Assembly: GCA_013815385.1 (NCBI GenBank)
Contig: JACDGL010000012.1
Coordinates: 82,019-128,527, forward strand
DNA from: Taibaiella sp.
Lineage (GTDB): Bacteria > Bacteroidota > Bacteroidia > Chitinophagales > Chitinophagaceae
Direction of reading: 5' to 3'
DNA length: 46,509 nucleotides
The position numbers were made by a program, and so were the translations under genes. The notes under the pieces are model-generated. The model did no database searches. It had not been told where the DNA came from and saw only the letters and a list, made by a program, of their open reading frames with translations. Of the stretch, positions 15,351 to 23,663 are shown piece by piece (the stretch's first letter is position 1; each line of letters opens with the position of its first letter).

Positions 15351-15965
15351 ATGGAATTCGAGAAAATATATAACAAAGGGCAAGCCAGGCTGTTTAAAAG
15401 CGAGTACATGGAGACGATGACCAAGACGCATCCGCTGGTCATCTATAGTATCTATTTCCCTGTAATTATTTTCATGTTGTACTATGGCGCTGCCTACAAG
15501 CATATAGGTATAGGAATGGAAGCGCTGATGTTTATAGCGGGCGCACTGCTATGGAGCCTGTTTGAATACATAATGCACCGCCATCTTTTCCACATGATGG
15601 TGGAAAAGCCAAAGGCCAAGCGTATCGTTTATACCATGCACGGTGTGCATCACGAATTCCCGCGCGATAAGGAACGTTTATTCATGCCACCGGTACCCAG
15701 CCTTATACTCTCCTGTATCATATTTCTTATCATGCAGCTGGCCCTAGGCTGGAGTGCGCTTTCATTTTTCCCGGGCTTCCTTTTTGGTTACTTGCTGTAT
15801 GGCTCTATGCATTTTGCCATCCATGCATTTGCCCCACCTAAATGGCTGAAAGCCCTCTGGCGCAATCATCACCTTCACCACTACAAAGCCCCCGATAAAG
15901 GCTTTGGGGTAAGCTCTGTGCTATGGGATGTAGTGTTTAGGACTGTACCTAAGAAAGAGGAATAG
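15351..15965 (+). CDS. Fatty-acid hydroxylase/sterol-desaturase family membrane di-iron enzyme
   Basis: A 204-residue integral-membrane oxygenase. All histidine clusters expected for the di-iron site are present: HRHLFH (76-81), HGVHH (97-101), H154 and H158 in MHFAIHAF, and HHLHH (173-177). The arrangement, and the HEFPRDKERLFMPP stretch, resemble fatty-acid 2-hydroxylases (Scs7-like, without the cytochrome b5 domain) rather than carotenoid hydroxylases. In sphingolipid-making Bacteroidota such an enzyme could hydroxylate the amide-linked fatty acid (inference). It follows the RND exporter closely on the same strand. Confidence 0.85.
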   Translation: MEFEKIYNKGQARLFKSEYMETMTKTHPLVIYSIYFPVIIFMLYYGAAYKHIGIGMEALMFIAGALLWSLFEYIMHRHLFHMMVEKPKAKRIVYTMHGVHHEFPRDKERLFMPPVPSLILSCIIFLIMQLALGWSALSFFPGFLFGYLLYGSMHFAIHAFAPPKWLKALWRNHHLHHYKAPDKGFGVSSVLWDVVFRTVPKKEE

Positions 15966-16013
15966 ATATTTTTGACGTATCTCCACATGCCTTATAGTCT
16001 ATTTAATAAACTG

Positions 16014-16021
16014 TAAATTTG
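16014..16021 (+). promoter_or_regulatory. -7 promoter element TAAATTTG for the toxin-antitoxin pair
   Basis: An exact TAnnTTTG match 17 bp before the antitoxin ATG at 16039. Confidence 0.5.
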
Positions 16022-16038
16022 ATGAAGATATTTATCCT

Positions 16039-16272
16039 ATGAATACAACTGTAATTAAGGAACGGTTACATGACTATATAGAGCATGCAGATGATAAACA
16101 TCTTGCGGCTATATACTTATTGCTTGAAAAAGAGATTGCGCCTACTGCCAAATACGATTCTGATACACTCCAAATGTTGAATGAACGTGTAGAAACTTAT
16201 AAAAAAGGAAAGGGCAAATTATATACGGTTAAAGAAGCCCTGGAATCCGCAAGAAAACCCAATGATAATTAA
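16039..16272 (+). CDS. Antitoxin of a type II toxin-antitoxin pair
   Basis: A 77-residue acidic/amphipathic protein with no DNA-binding fold that I can name. Its start, VIKERLHDYIEHADDKHLAA, and the end, YTVKEALESARK, resemble small antitoxin-like partners found beside RelE/ParE toxins in Bacteroidota. Identification rests mainly on its position: its stop codon overlaps the toxin start by one base (TAATG at 16270-16274). Codon usage here is noticeably more AT-rich than in neighbouring housekeeping genes, which suits a mobile module. Confidence 0.75.
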   Translation: MNTTVIKERLHDYIEHADDKHLAAIYLLLEKEIAPTAKYDSDTLQMLNERVETYKKGKGKLYTVKEALESARKPNDN

Positions 16273-16559
16273 TGTATTATCGTGTTTTTCTAACAGAAGA
16301 AGCTCAATTTGATTTGAGGGAGGCGTATCTATATTATGAACAAAAAAATGCAGGCTTAGGAGATCGTTTTTTATCTCAAGTTGAAGAGCAATTATCTATA
16401 TTATCTAAGCACCCTGAATACTATAGTTTTATTGATCTTAATAGTACTTTAAGAGATGTCGCAATAAGTAAATTTCCTTTTGTAATTATATATATGATAA
16501 AGGAACGTGAAATTATTATACATGCAGTTTTGGCTACTAAAAAACGTCCGAAGTATTAA
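16272..16559 (+). CDS. RelE/ParE-family toxin
   Basis: A 95-residue protein of RelE/ParE size. The pattern VFLTEEAQFDLREAYLYYEQ, then GDRFLSQVEEQLSILSKHPE and the strand FPFVIIYMIKEREIIIHAVL with a short basic end (KKRPKY) is typical of the family. ParE members poison gyrase and RelE members cut mRNA on the ribosome; the sequence does not separate these firmly, although the YYEQKNAGLG start looks ParE-like. It is translationally coupled to the antitoxin. Its stop overlaps the stop of the opposing Nudix gene by two bases. AT-rich composition suggests acquisition. Confidence 0.85.
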   Translation: MYYRVFLTEEAQFDLREAYLYYEQKNAGLGDRFLSQVEEQLSILSKHPEYYSFIDLNSTLRDVAISKFPFVIIYMIKEREIIIHAVLATKKRPKY

Positions 16560-17194
16560 TATTTACTTTCCTCCATTACCACTTCCAGTTCAGATAATAT
16601 CATTGCCGTAGCGCCCCAGATAATAGTGCCATCTTCCAATTGGTAAGCCTTCACCTGGCGCAGCACATCGGGCACTGCAGGAGAGGTTACATCAACTAAT
16701 GTTTTTCTGGAATGGTGGAACAATTCTTCCACCCGTATTTCGATGATCTGGACTACTTCATTTTTATTGAGTGTATAGGCTGGCCGGTTATTAGCATATG
16801 CCACAAATGGATGTACCATAAAATTGCTTACCGGTATGTATAGGGGCGTCAAAGCGCCGAGTACCTGTATATCTATTGCCGGTATGCCTACCTCCTCATA
16901 AGTTTCGCGTAGTGCAGTGGCTTGTAGGCTTTCGTCACTGGTCTCGTACCTCCCTCCAGGGAAACTGATCTGCCCACTATGTGCAGACTTATCTGTATTC
17001 CTTTGCATCAGGAGCACGCATAGCTTATTTTCTACCGGGTAGATCAGGCAAAGCACGGCGCTATCCCTGGCATTGGCCGGTATAGCAGCAGGCATGGGCA
17101 CTACCCTTACGGCCATGCGCTCCTGTGCGCTTAGGCCCGGTAGCGGAGCTTTCAGTCTTTGTTTCAGGGTATCTATTATAGCCTTGTTGCTCAA
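16556..17194 (-). CDS. Nudix hydrolase, coenzyme A diphosphatase type
   Basis: Hydrolyses a nucleoside-diphosphate derivative, probably CoA or its oxidised or acyl forms, to phosphopantetheine and 3',5'-ADP. The 212-residue protein has the CoA-specific motif upstream of the Nudix box (LLMQRNTDKSAHSGQISFPG, 61-80) and the box itself at 80-103, with RETYEEVG supplying the metal-binding Glu residues (E97, E100, E101). Spacing before the RE motif is one residue off the textbook pattern, which is common in the CoA subfamily. It lies 11 bp downstream of the DUF1003 gene in the same direction. Confidence 0.88.
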   Translation of the reverse strand: MSNKAIIDTLKQRLKAPLPGLSAQERMAVRVVPMPAAIPANARDSAVLCLIYPVENKLCVLLMQRNTDKSAHSGQISFPGGRYETSDESLQATALRETYEEVGIPAIDIQVLGALTPLYIPVSNFMVHPFVAYANNRPAYTLNKNEVVQIIEIRVEELFHHSRKTLVDVTSPAVPDVLRQVKAYQLEDGTIIWGATAMILSELEVVMEESKY

Positions 17195-17205
17195 ATGTAG
17201 GTGGC

Positions 17206-17634
17206 TTAGTTGCTTGCTTTGCCTGAGGTGGTTAAGTCTTTCTTTAAATCTTCAGCTATTCTTGTATTCATGTCATCCCATCGTTGCTGTATCTGTTGCA
17301 TCATATCTATCTGCAGCTGGAACATCTCCGATGTGTTATGATGCTGGTATAGCAGCATGTGATCCAGTTTCTCATGCAGCAGGCGCACTTCTATCTCTGC
17401 CTTCAGATTCACCTTGAAATCATATTCTGCCCGTTTACGGTCTTTGGTTTCCTGCCTGTTCTGGCTCATCATAATGACCGGTGCCTGTAGCGCAGCCAGG
17501 CATGATAATACCAGATTCAGTAAGATGAATGGATACGGGTCAAAGCCTTTGTCGCTTAGTAATAAAATATTAGCGGCCATCCACACCACTATGATGCTGA
17601 GAAAAATAATGATGAATTTCCAGCTACCCCCCAA
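17206..17634 (-). CDS. DUF1003 protein, C-terminal part (frameshifted from the next entry)
   Basis: This frame holds the DUF1003 membrane core: GGSWKFIIIFLSIIVVWMAA (first helix), a second helix FILLNLVLSCLAALQAPVIMMSQ and the following KDRKRAEYDFKVNLKAEIEV helix with a coiled-coil-like end. It has no proper start of its own: the only candidate is a TTG at 17632-17634 inside the G-run that ends the upstream frame. Intact family proteins read continuously through DFGGSW, which is split here between the two frames. The pair is therefore best read as one DUF1003 gene (17206-17962) broken by one extra G in a six-G run at 17627-17632. Function of DUF1003 is unknown. Confidence 0.8.
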   Translation of the reverse strand: MGGSWKFIIIFLSIIVVWMAANILLLSDKGFDPYPFILLNLVLSCLAALQAPVIMMSQNRQETKDRKRAEYDFKVNLKAEIEVRLLHEKLDHMLLYQHHNTSEMFQLQIDMMQQIQQRWDDMNTRIAEDLKKDLTTSGKASN

Positions 17635-17962
17635 AGTCTGCTATTTTATCTGCCAGGCGCTCGCCCAGAGTTTCATCCTGCGTTTGCAGGTCAGGGTTTA
17701 TAGGCTTTAGGATGTCTTCGTTCTCAAAACGTTCATGCACTTTCTTTGCCAGGGCCTGATGCGCTTTCACCTCTTCTGATGTGATATTGGCAATGTATGC
17801 TCGTAACAGGTCATTCAGCGCCCTATAGGAGATAAAAGAATCCTCATTCCAGTCAGGTTTCAGGGTCTTTAAAAACACCTGCACCCCTGGCCGTAATTGT
17901 TTCCATGTCATCCCTTCACTTTGCGGGTACTGCTGCCCGGTAATACTGCATTTATACTCCAT
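17624..17962 (-). CDS. DUF1003 protein, N-terminal part (ends at a frameshift)
   Basis: A 112-residue N-terminal part: MEYKCSITGQQYPQSEGM, then a helical region and QTQDETLGERLADKIADFGG directly before a TAG. The LGERLADKIADFGG segment is exactly what precedes the first membrane helix in DUF1003 proteins. Removing one G from the run at 17627-17632 restores a single frame of about 250 residues. Causes could be a sequencing error at the homopolymer, a real inactivating mutation, slippage-based expression or phase variation; the sequence alone cannot separate these. Confidence 0.8.
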   Translation of the reverse strand: MEYKCSITGQQYPQSEGMTWKQLRPGVQVFLKTLKPDWNEDSFISYRALNDLLRAYIANITSEEVKAHQALAKKVHERFENEDILKPINPDLQTQDETLGERLADKIADFGG

Positions 17963-18024
17963 GTAAGATAAATGTAGAAAAAGTGTGCCACGTATATGGC
18001 CTATGGATAAATAAAGAGCGCGTA

Positions 18025-18744
18025 TTATATTTCCATGGGTACTTCCAGTATCAGCACATCGCTGTTTTCGTTAGCGGTAATGGTTATTTGTTCCTGCTCC
18101 CATATGCCTATAGCATCACGTCTATTCAAGGTTTGCCCCACAATACCTATGCTTCCGTTTATTACCATTACGTAAAATCCGTTTTTTGCGCTATGTGGTT
18201 TTATAGTCTGGCTTTTGGCGGTATCCATTTGGGTACGGTATATCCATGCATCCTGGTGTATTTTCAGTCCCTCATCGTTTTTGTCAATGGGCGATACCAG
18301 TGTCTGCAACTTATTGATCCGTTCTAATGGATCAAACATTCGCTGGTCATATCGCGGCTCCACATTTCTCTTATTCGGAAATAGCCATATCTGGAAGAGA
18401 TTTACATCTTTGTCCTTGTTATGGTTGTATTCACTATGGGATACGCCCGTACCTGCACTCATTACCTGTACCTCTCCGGTTTGTATGGCTTCTTTATGGC
18501 CCATATTATCGCTATGCTCCAGGGCACCGTCGAGTATTATGGTTATTATCTCCATGTTGTCGTGAGGATGCTTGCCAAAGCCCATACCGCCCGCTACTAT
18601 ATCGTCATTCAGTACCCGCAGTACGCCGAAATGTATTTTTGACGGGTCATTATATCCTGCAAAGCTGAATGAATGTTTCGCTTTCAACCATCCATGGTCC
18701 GCATTGCCCCGCCTATTTGCAGGGTAAGAAATTGTATTATTCAT
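18025..18744 (-). CDS. Pirin-family cupin protein (quercetinase-like)
   Basis: A 239-residue bicupin of the pirin/YhhW group. The metal-binding residues of the N-terminal cupin are all present: H59 and H61 in GFGKHPHDNMEIITI, and H103 and E105 in MSAGTGVSHSEYNH. Family members bind iron or another metal and some oxidise flavonoids such as quercetin in vitro; the physiological role is usually unclear. It has its own upstream region with a 16-bp palindrome at 18767-18782, as expected for a regulated stress or aromatic-response gene (inference). Confidence 0.9.
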   Translation of the reverse strand: MNNTISYPANRRGNADHGWLKAKHSFSFAGYNDPSKIHFGVLRVLNDDIVAGGMGFGKHPHDNMEIITIILDGALEHSDNMGHKEAIQTGEVQVMSAGTGVSHSEYNHNKDKDVNLFQIWLFPNKRNVEPRYDQRMFDPLERINKLQTLVSPIDKNDEGLKIHQDAWIYRTQMDTAKSQTIKPHSAKNGFYVMVINGSIGIVGQTLNRRDAIGIWEQEQITITANENSDVLILEVPMEI

Positions 18745-18766
18745 CGGTATTTTTTTAAAAGTTAGT

Positions 18767-18782
18767 ATTCAAATAATTGAAT
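18767..18782. promoter_or_regulatory. Palindrome upstream of pirin, possible operator
   Basis: ATTCAA (18767-18772) and TTGAAT (18777-18782) are perfect arms around ATAA. The site lies 23 bp upstream of the pirin start, where a dimeric repressor could act. A TAACTTTT -7-like box lies between it and the start on the minus strand. Confidence 0.35.
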
Positions 18783-18891
18783 GTACATACATATATTACA
18801 AATACAGTGCCTTTTTAAAGTACTGCCAAATATGCAGGTGTTCACATTGTTGCAATACAGTTCTCTTTCATACCATGTACGTTATCAATAA

Positions 18892-19734
18892 ATGAGTAAA
18901 TTGAGCCTAAATTCTCTATACATGACAAAGGTATATAATAGCCTTATGGTGCTGACCCTCGCCTTTTTTGTAACAAATGCTTATGCGCAAGAGCTAAAAC
19001 CGCGTTTTATGCATCCGCCTGCCCCTCCGGGCCAGCATTACGATAGTATTAAAAGAAATGATGGTAATGGTTGGGAGTTTATACAGGTGCATATGCCGGG
19101 TAATGGGTTACTGCTGGTGGAAGGAAACCTCCATAATGGGAAAAAAGATGGCGGCTGGGTAGACTATTGGGAAAATGGCATGCCGCAGGAAATAACTATC
19201 TACAGCAATGGCCTCCGGAATGGCTTACATATGGAATTCGAGCCATCGAGTAACATGGTTAATATGGAAAATTATAAAAACGACCTGCTGGAAGGCCCAT
19301 CCCGCCAATATTTACCTGGAGGTAATATGGGTGAGGAAACTTACTATTCTGCCGGTGCAAAGAATGGCATACATAAAAAATGGTATGGGAACAGGATACT
19401 TGCTGAAGAAGACAGGTATGCGCGCGGTACGCTGGATGGCCAGGCCGTATGGTATTATGATAATGGAGAGAAGTCAGTGACCTATGCTTATAGCAATGGT
19501 ATGATGGAGGGCGATGCAGCCACTTTTTTCAAGAATGGAAAGGTGAGCGATATGGGCAGGTATAAGGACAACCGCCAGGTAGGTATATGGAAGGAATTTT
19601 ACGAAGGTGGTAACCTGAAAGGGGAAGGCGAGTACAATGCAGAGGGCGAAAAAGAGGGTACCTGGAAAGAATATGATGAATCAGGCAAGAGTATACGTAT
19701 AGTACGTTACAGCAATGGCCAGGTGAAAAAATAG
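18892..19734 (+). CDS. Secreted MORN-like repeat protein (YwqK family)
   Basis: A 280-residue exported protein made largely of MORN-variant repeats of about 22-24 residues: GNLHNGKKDGGWVDYWENG, NGLRNGLHMEFEPSSNMV, YKNDLLEGPSRQYLPGG, GAKNGIHKKWYGNR, YARGTLDGQAVWYYDNG, YSNGMMEGDAATFFKNG, YKDNRQVGIWKEFYEGG and a final GEYNAEGEKEGTWKEYD. The signal peptide is strongest from the second methionine (18922, MTKVYNSLMVLTLAFFVTNA), so the true start may be 18922. Databases often label the family an antitoxin, but no toxin partner is present here. Probably a cell-surface protein-binding scaffold. Confidence 0.82.
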   Translation: MSKLSLNSLYMTKVYNSLMVLTLAFFVTNAYAQELKPRFMHPPAPPGQHYDSIKRNDGNGWEFIQVHMPGNGLLLVEGNLHNGKKDGGWVDYWENGMPQEITIYSNGLRNGLHMEFEPSSNMVNMENYKNDLLEGPSRQYLPGGNMGEETYYSAGAKNGIHKKWYGNRILAEEDRYARGTLDGQAVWYYDNGEKSVTYAYSNGMMEGDAATFFKNGKVSDMGRYKDNRQVGIWKEFYEGGNLKGEGEYNAEGEKEGTWKEYDESGKSIRIVRYSNGQVKK

Positions 19735-19738
19735 TATT

Positions 19739-20908
19739 ATGCCGCAAAGTATATTAGTAATAGATGATGAAAAGGCCATTCGTAAAACACTCTCTGAGAT
19801 CCTCAGTTTCGAGGGCTTTACAGTAGATGAGGCAGCTGATGGCGTGGAAGGGCTGAAGAAAATAAAAGAGAATAACTACGACTGTGTGATTTGTGATATC
19901 AAAATGCCAAAGATGGATGGCATAGAGGTGCTGGACCACATGCAGGCCGAGAAGCCGGACGTTCCGTTTATTATTATATCCGGTCATGGCAATATAGATA
20001 CAGCGGTTGAAGCGGTAAAGAAAGGCGCATACGATTATATCTCCAAACCCCCTGATCTTAACAGGCTGCTGATAACCATACGCAATGCGGTAGATAAAAA
20101 ATCTCTGGTCACGGAAACGAAGCAGCTACGCCGCCGTATATCACGTGGCTCTGAAATGATCGGTGAATCAGAGGGGATACAGAAGATCAAAGATACAATA
20201 GCTAAGGTAGCGCCTACAGAGGCACGGGTATTGATAACTGGTGACAATGGCGTAGGTAAGGAACTGGTGGCTCGCCGTATACACGATCTTAGCCAGCGCG
20301 CCAATGCGCAGATGGTAGAAGTAAACTGTGCTGCAATACCATCTGAATTGATAGAGAGCGAACTGTTTGGCCATGAAAAGGGCTCTTTTACATCTGCTAT
20401 AAAGCAACGCATCGGAAAATTTGAGCAAGCCAATGGTGGAACACTGTTCCTTGATGAAATAGGCGACATGAGCCACGACGCACAGGCCAAAGTGCTGCGT
20501 GCATTGCAGGAAGGGAAAATAACACGTGTGGGCGGAGAGAAAGAGATAAAGGTGGATGTGCGTGTAATAGCAGCTACCAATAAAGACTTGATGCAGGAGG
20601 TGGAAGAAAAGAAATTCCGGATGGATCTGTACCATCGTCTTAGTGTTATTGTTATTCATGTACCCGCACTCAATAACCGGCGCGATGATATACCATTGCT
20701 TACCGAGCATTTTATGAAGGAGATCAGCGCTGAATATAACCAGTCTGCAAAGCCTATAGAAAAAGGTGCGATGGATGCGCTGAAGCAATATAACTGGACC
20801 GGTAATATCCGCGAGCTCCGCAATGTAGTGGAGCGCCTGATTATTCTATCAGATAAGACGATCACAAAAAAAGATGTGGAGATGTATACCCCGCAGATAA
20901 GGGGATGA
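19739..20908 (+). CDS. Sigma-54-type response regulator without DNA-binding domain
   Basis: An NtrC-like protein of 389 residues. Residues 1-120 are a receiver domain with D9/D10, the phospho-acceptor D53 (CDIKMPKMDG) and K103. Residues 140-370 are an AAA+ domain: Walker A GDNGVGKE (168-175), Walker B GGTLFLDE (233-240), and the sigma-54 contact loop in altered form, GSFTSA instead of GAFTGA (215-220). The protein ends after NIRELRNVVERLIILSDKTI and lacks the usual C-terminal Fis-type helix-turn-helix. It starts 4 bp after the YwqK gene, so the two are probably co-transcribed. It may activate sigma-54 from solution without binding an upstream enhancer, or it may not use sigma-54 (inference). 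Confidence 0.9.
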   Translation: MPQSILVIDDEKAIRKTLSEILSFEGFTVDEAADGVEGLKKIKENNYDCVICDIKMPKMDGIEVLDHMQAEKPDVPFIIISGHGNIDTAVEAVKKGAYDYISKPPDLNRLLITIRNAVDKKSLVTETKQLRRRISRGSEMIGESEGIQKIKDTIAKVAPTEARVLITGDNGVGKELVARRIHDLSQRANAQMVEVNCAAIPSELIESELFGHEKGSFTSAIKQRIGKFEQANGGTLFLDEIGDMSHDAQAKVLRALQEGKITRVGGEKEIKVDVRVIAATNKDLMQEVEEKKFRMDLYHRLSVIVIHVPALNNRRDDIPLLTEHFMKEISAEYNQSAKPIEKGAMDALKQYNWTGNIRELRNVVERLIILSDKTITKKDVEMYTPQIRG

Positions 20909-20919
20909 TCTTTTACAGG

Positions 20920-23052
20920 CTATGCAGGATGCGTTGTAGCATGAATACTTTTCAGCTCGAGCAATATTTTTTCCACATACAATATCTGTATCGTAGTTAA
21001 TTCAAAAGGGATAATAACAGGTGATTGCGGTGGTGTATTGTGCTGCATATTCACCTTGGTATCCTCCAGTATTTTATGAAACCATAGCAGGCACTCAGCT
21101 AGCAGGGCTTGTTGCGTTTCGGGGGCGTTGTTCCCGGTTGGTAGTAACTGTTCCAATTCTAAATTAATATTATTCAGATTGCGGGTGATGCGTATATTAT
21201 GCGTTATCACATCATAATAGGCTGTGGCATTTTTGTGGCGGGTTGGCTCCTGCATGTAGCGATTAAATGAGTCGAAAAGATTACTGTTCTGTGTTTCGGC
21301 AATTCTTTTGTTTCTTGTCCATTGCACATCTGATCCCTGCGAATAAAAGGTTTTCAGGAAGTAGCAGTAGTTGCATTTTATAGCAGTATGCAGGTAGTTG
21401 GGCAATAATTTTCTATCCCAGACCGGTAGTAATGCAAAGCCTGCTGCTACCGCAAGGCCCGCGCCACCAATGGTACACAGTGCACGCGTTATGATAAGCA
21501 TACTGTTTAGCGTAGCTTCAATATTAAATAGCAGCACAAGATTGAGTGTTATAGCAAATGCAGCCACTGCATACTGCCGCCTTAAGTAATATACCATCAG
21601 TATAAAAGTGAGAAACAGCATAATCTCTGTAAGGTGCAGGCCAGCTGGAAATCTTAAAATTACACTTCCGGTTAGTCCACCCAATAGAGTGCCTGCCACC
21701 CGTTCTCTTGCCTTCTTTAGCGTAGCCCCAAAATAGGGTTGCATTACTATGATAACGCTAAAAGGCAACCAGTATCCATGGTTTATTCCAAACCACTTAT
21801 ACAGGAACATAGCCATCGCCGCTGCCGCTGAAAGTCGCAGTGCAAAGCGGGTGGTAAAGGTATTGAAGTTGAAAAGTGTCTTGAGGTTATTGATTATATG
21901 CTTTGGATGCAATACAAACAATGTGCGTGTAAATGAATAAGAGCGCTCCACCGTGCGGTCAGTATTCAATGTAGTTAGTTTATCTATAGATGTTTCCAGC
22001 AGTCGGGTAGTGCGCTCGGCCGATTGCACTATTCGCATCAGCGGCCGGTACATTTCATGTTCCTTCTGCGCCTGTTCTTTTATTAGTATGCATAATTTCG
22101 TGAGCTGGTTAATGGATGACCTGATGAGTATCAGTTCTTCTGATTGCCTGTTTACGGAATACACTGCTATGCGTTCTATACCTTGCTGCAATAGTTGCAG
22201 TAAAGAAGTAAGCTTTGCCCGCTGTGTAGAAGTAAGGCTTTTTATATTTATGCCTTCCAGTTCATCGCTGATGTTGGTGATATTTACCGCAGCTATAGAT
22301 GCGGCTTTCCTCAGTTGTGCCAGTTGGTAATCAGTATGCTCTTTTTTTAGCTGGTGGGCCATGTCTCCATAAAACGCGTAAGAGCTGTCTATCGCCATTC
22401 GCACTTCTTTCTCACTTTGGTATATGCCTTGCAGGCTGCTGCGGGTCTCATTCCCATCCCACCCTTTGTTTATAGTACATACCAGATTGGCTATAGCACG
22501 CCATATAATGCCTATGTGCCTCCGGTAGGGCTGTGCTACAGGTGTAAATAATGAAATGCCCAGGCTTATTAATAATGTCCAGCCGGCACCTATTAATACC
22601 AATATGCTGCGGTGGCGTATTGCGTCATAGGTATGGGCGGGATAGGCATTGCAGAAAATAAACAGGAGGTACACACATATAGCAAGGCTACTGCCCCTGT
22701 CGCCCAGGTTTTTAAACAGTGCTGATATAAATGCCACACCCAGCATACATCCTACACTCAGCCATATGCTGCCTCCGGTTATGGTGCCCAGTATGGCAAA
22801 TGCTACTGCCAGCAGTGTGCCACCGGCAAGTACGCTTACCCGCCAGTTAAAAGTGCCTTTAAGTTCTATCCAGCAAATTGCTTCTGCAGTCAGGGTCATC
22901 CATATGGAGTCATTTACATGGTTGGTAGCTAATCCCCATAGCAGCGGTCCCATTGCCCCTATCGCCATGCGTATGCCCCAGCTTAGCATCGGTTCAAAGG
23001 TCTCGTTCTCTACCAGCCTGGCGATGCGTTTGTATGGCTTCAGCGATAGCAA
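20920..23052 (-). CDS. FUSC-family inner-membrane protein (YccS/YhfK-like)
   Basis: A 710-residue membrane protein with two blocks of membrane helices (about 25-180 and about 400-550) separated by a long soluble helical region, with a soluble C-terminal part. This is the fusaric-acid-resistance/YccS architecture. The second block opens with FALRLSAAAAMAMFLYKWFG and continues with YWLPFSVIIVMQPYFGATLK and RVAGTLLGGLTGSVIL, the most diagnostic stretch. Family members are thought to export aromatic acids or act in envelope stress, but the substrate is not visible here. It begins 4 bp downstream of the thioredoxin-like gene and is likely co-transcribed with it. Confidence 0.88.
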   Translation of the reverse strand: MLSLKPYKRIARLVENETFEPMLSWGIRMAIGAMGPLLWGLATNHVNDSIWMTLTAEAICWIELKGTFNWRVSVLAGGTLLAVAFAILGTITGGSIWLSVGCMLGVAFISALFKNLGDRGSSLAICVYLLFIFCNAYPAHTYDAIRHRSILVLIGAGWTLLISLGISLFTPVAQPYRRHIGIIWRAIANLVCTINKGWDGNETRSSLQGIYQSEKEVRMAIDSSYAFYGDMAHQLKKEHTDYQLAQLRKAASIAAVNITNISDELEGINIKSLTSTQRAKLTSLLQLLQQGIERIAVYSVNRQSEELILIRSSINQLTKLCILIKEQAQKEHEMYRPLMRIVQSAERTTRLLETSIDKLTTLNTDRTVERSYSFTRTLFVLHPKHIINNLKTLFNFNTFTTRFALRLSAAAAMAMFLYKWFGINHGYWLPFSVIIVMQPYFGATLKKARERVAGTLLGGLTGSVILRFPAGLHLTEIMLFLTFILMVYYLRRQYAVAAFAITLNLVLLFNIEATLNSMLIITRALCTIGGAGLAVAAGFALLPVWDRKLLPNYLHTAIKCNYCYFLKTFYSQGSDVQWTRNKRIAETQNSNLFDSFNRYMQEPTRHKNATAYYDVITHNIRITRNLNNINLELEQLLPTGNNAPETQQALLAECLLWFHKILEDTKVNMQHNTPPQSPVIIPFELTTIQILYVEKILLELKSIHATTHPA

Positions 23053-23056
23053 GCGG

Positions 23057-23545
23057 TCAGCGGTTGAAATAGGTGAGTTGTTTCTCCACTACATTCTCCA
23101 CGCTTTCTGCTTTTATTGCCCCTTCCCAGAACTGGCGGAAATACTGGCCATGCTGTAATACCAGGGTGGCTGGTATAGATCCCTGCCAGCTATCTTCTAT
23201 TTTAGGAATAAATATATTGGCATTGGTTTCATTGAGCCATACCAGCTCCTCGCGCATCTTCTTTTTCTCTGCCATCTTTTCTATTTCCCGTGGGTAGCCC
23301 TCTTTAAAATCCAGGCTCACCATCAGTATTTTTACAGGCTTACCGGCAAAATGATCGTATAGCTTATTAAATTCAGGTAGTTCATGCACACATGGTGCAC
23401 ACCAGGTAGCCCAGAAATTGATAACGTAGATAGTGTCATCATTCGATGCCCTCTTCATCAGCATTTCAGCGCTATAGGCAGGTATACTTTGTGCATGACT
23501 GCCAAAGCTGGCTAGCAGAAATAATAGAAATAATACTTTTTTCAT
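23057..23545 (-). CDS. TlpA-like secreted thioredoxin-fold protein
   Basis: A 162-residue exported thiol-disulfide protein with a signal peptide (MKKVLFLLFLLASFGSHAQ). The active site is WCAPC (C49 and C52) within VINFWATWCAPCVHELPEF. The cis-proline-side strand comes later (SIPATLVLQHGQYFRQFWEG). It is typical of periplasmic TlpA/ResA-like reductases that reduce cytochrome c heme sites or other extracytoplasmic disulfides. It is upstream of and nearly adjacent to the FUSC gene. Confidence 0.88.
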   Translation of the reverse strand: MKKVLFLLFLLASFGSHAQSIPAYSAEMLMKRASNDDTIYVINFWATWCAPCVHELPEFNKLYDHFAGKPVKILMVSLDFKEGYPREIEKMAEKKKMREELVWLNETNANIFIPKIEDSWQGSIPATLVLQHGQYFRQFWEGAIKAESVENVVEKQLTYFNR

Positions 23546-23636
23546 AGCTTAAAATTAGCATATTCGCAGATACCTGTTTTATAAAAAGATCCTATTTCTC
23601 AATCATAATCGTAAATAACAAATCATCATTTTGCAT

Positions 23637-23644
23637 TAGGTTTG
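23637..23644 (+). promoter_or_regulatory. -7 promoter element TAGGTTTG for the carboxylase gene
   Basis: An exact TAnnTTTG match 19 bp before the ATG at 23664. Confidence 0.5.
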
Positions 23645-23663
23645 CTACATCATTACCATATCT

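Noticed and set aside
18892-19734. YwqK protein as an antitoxin
   Set aside because: The family label is often used, but no toxin gene is adjacent and the protein is exported, so a surface scaffold is more likely.
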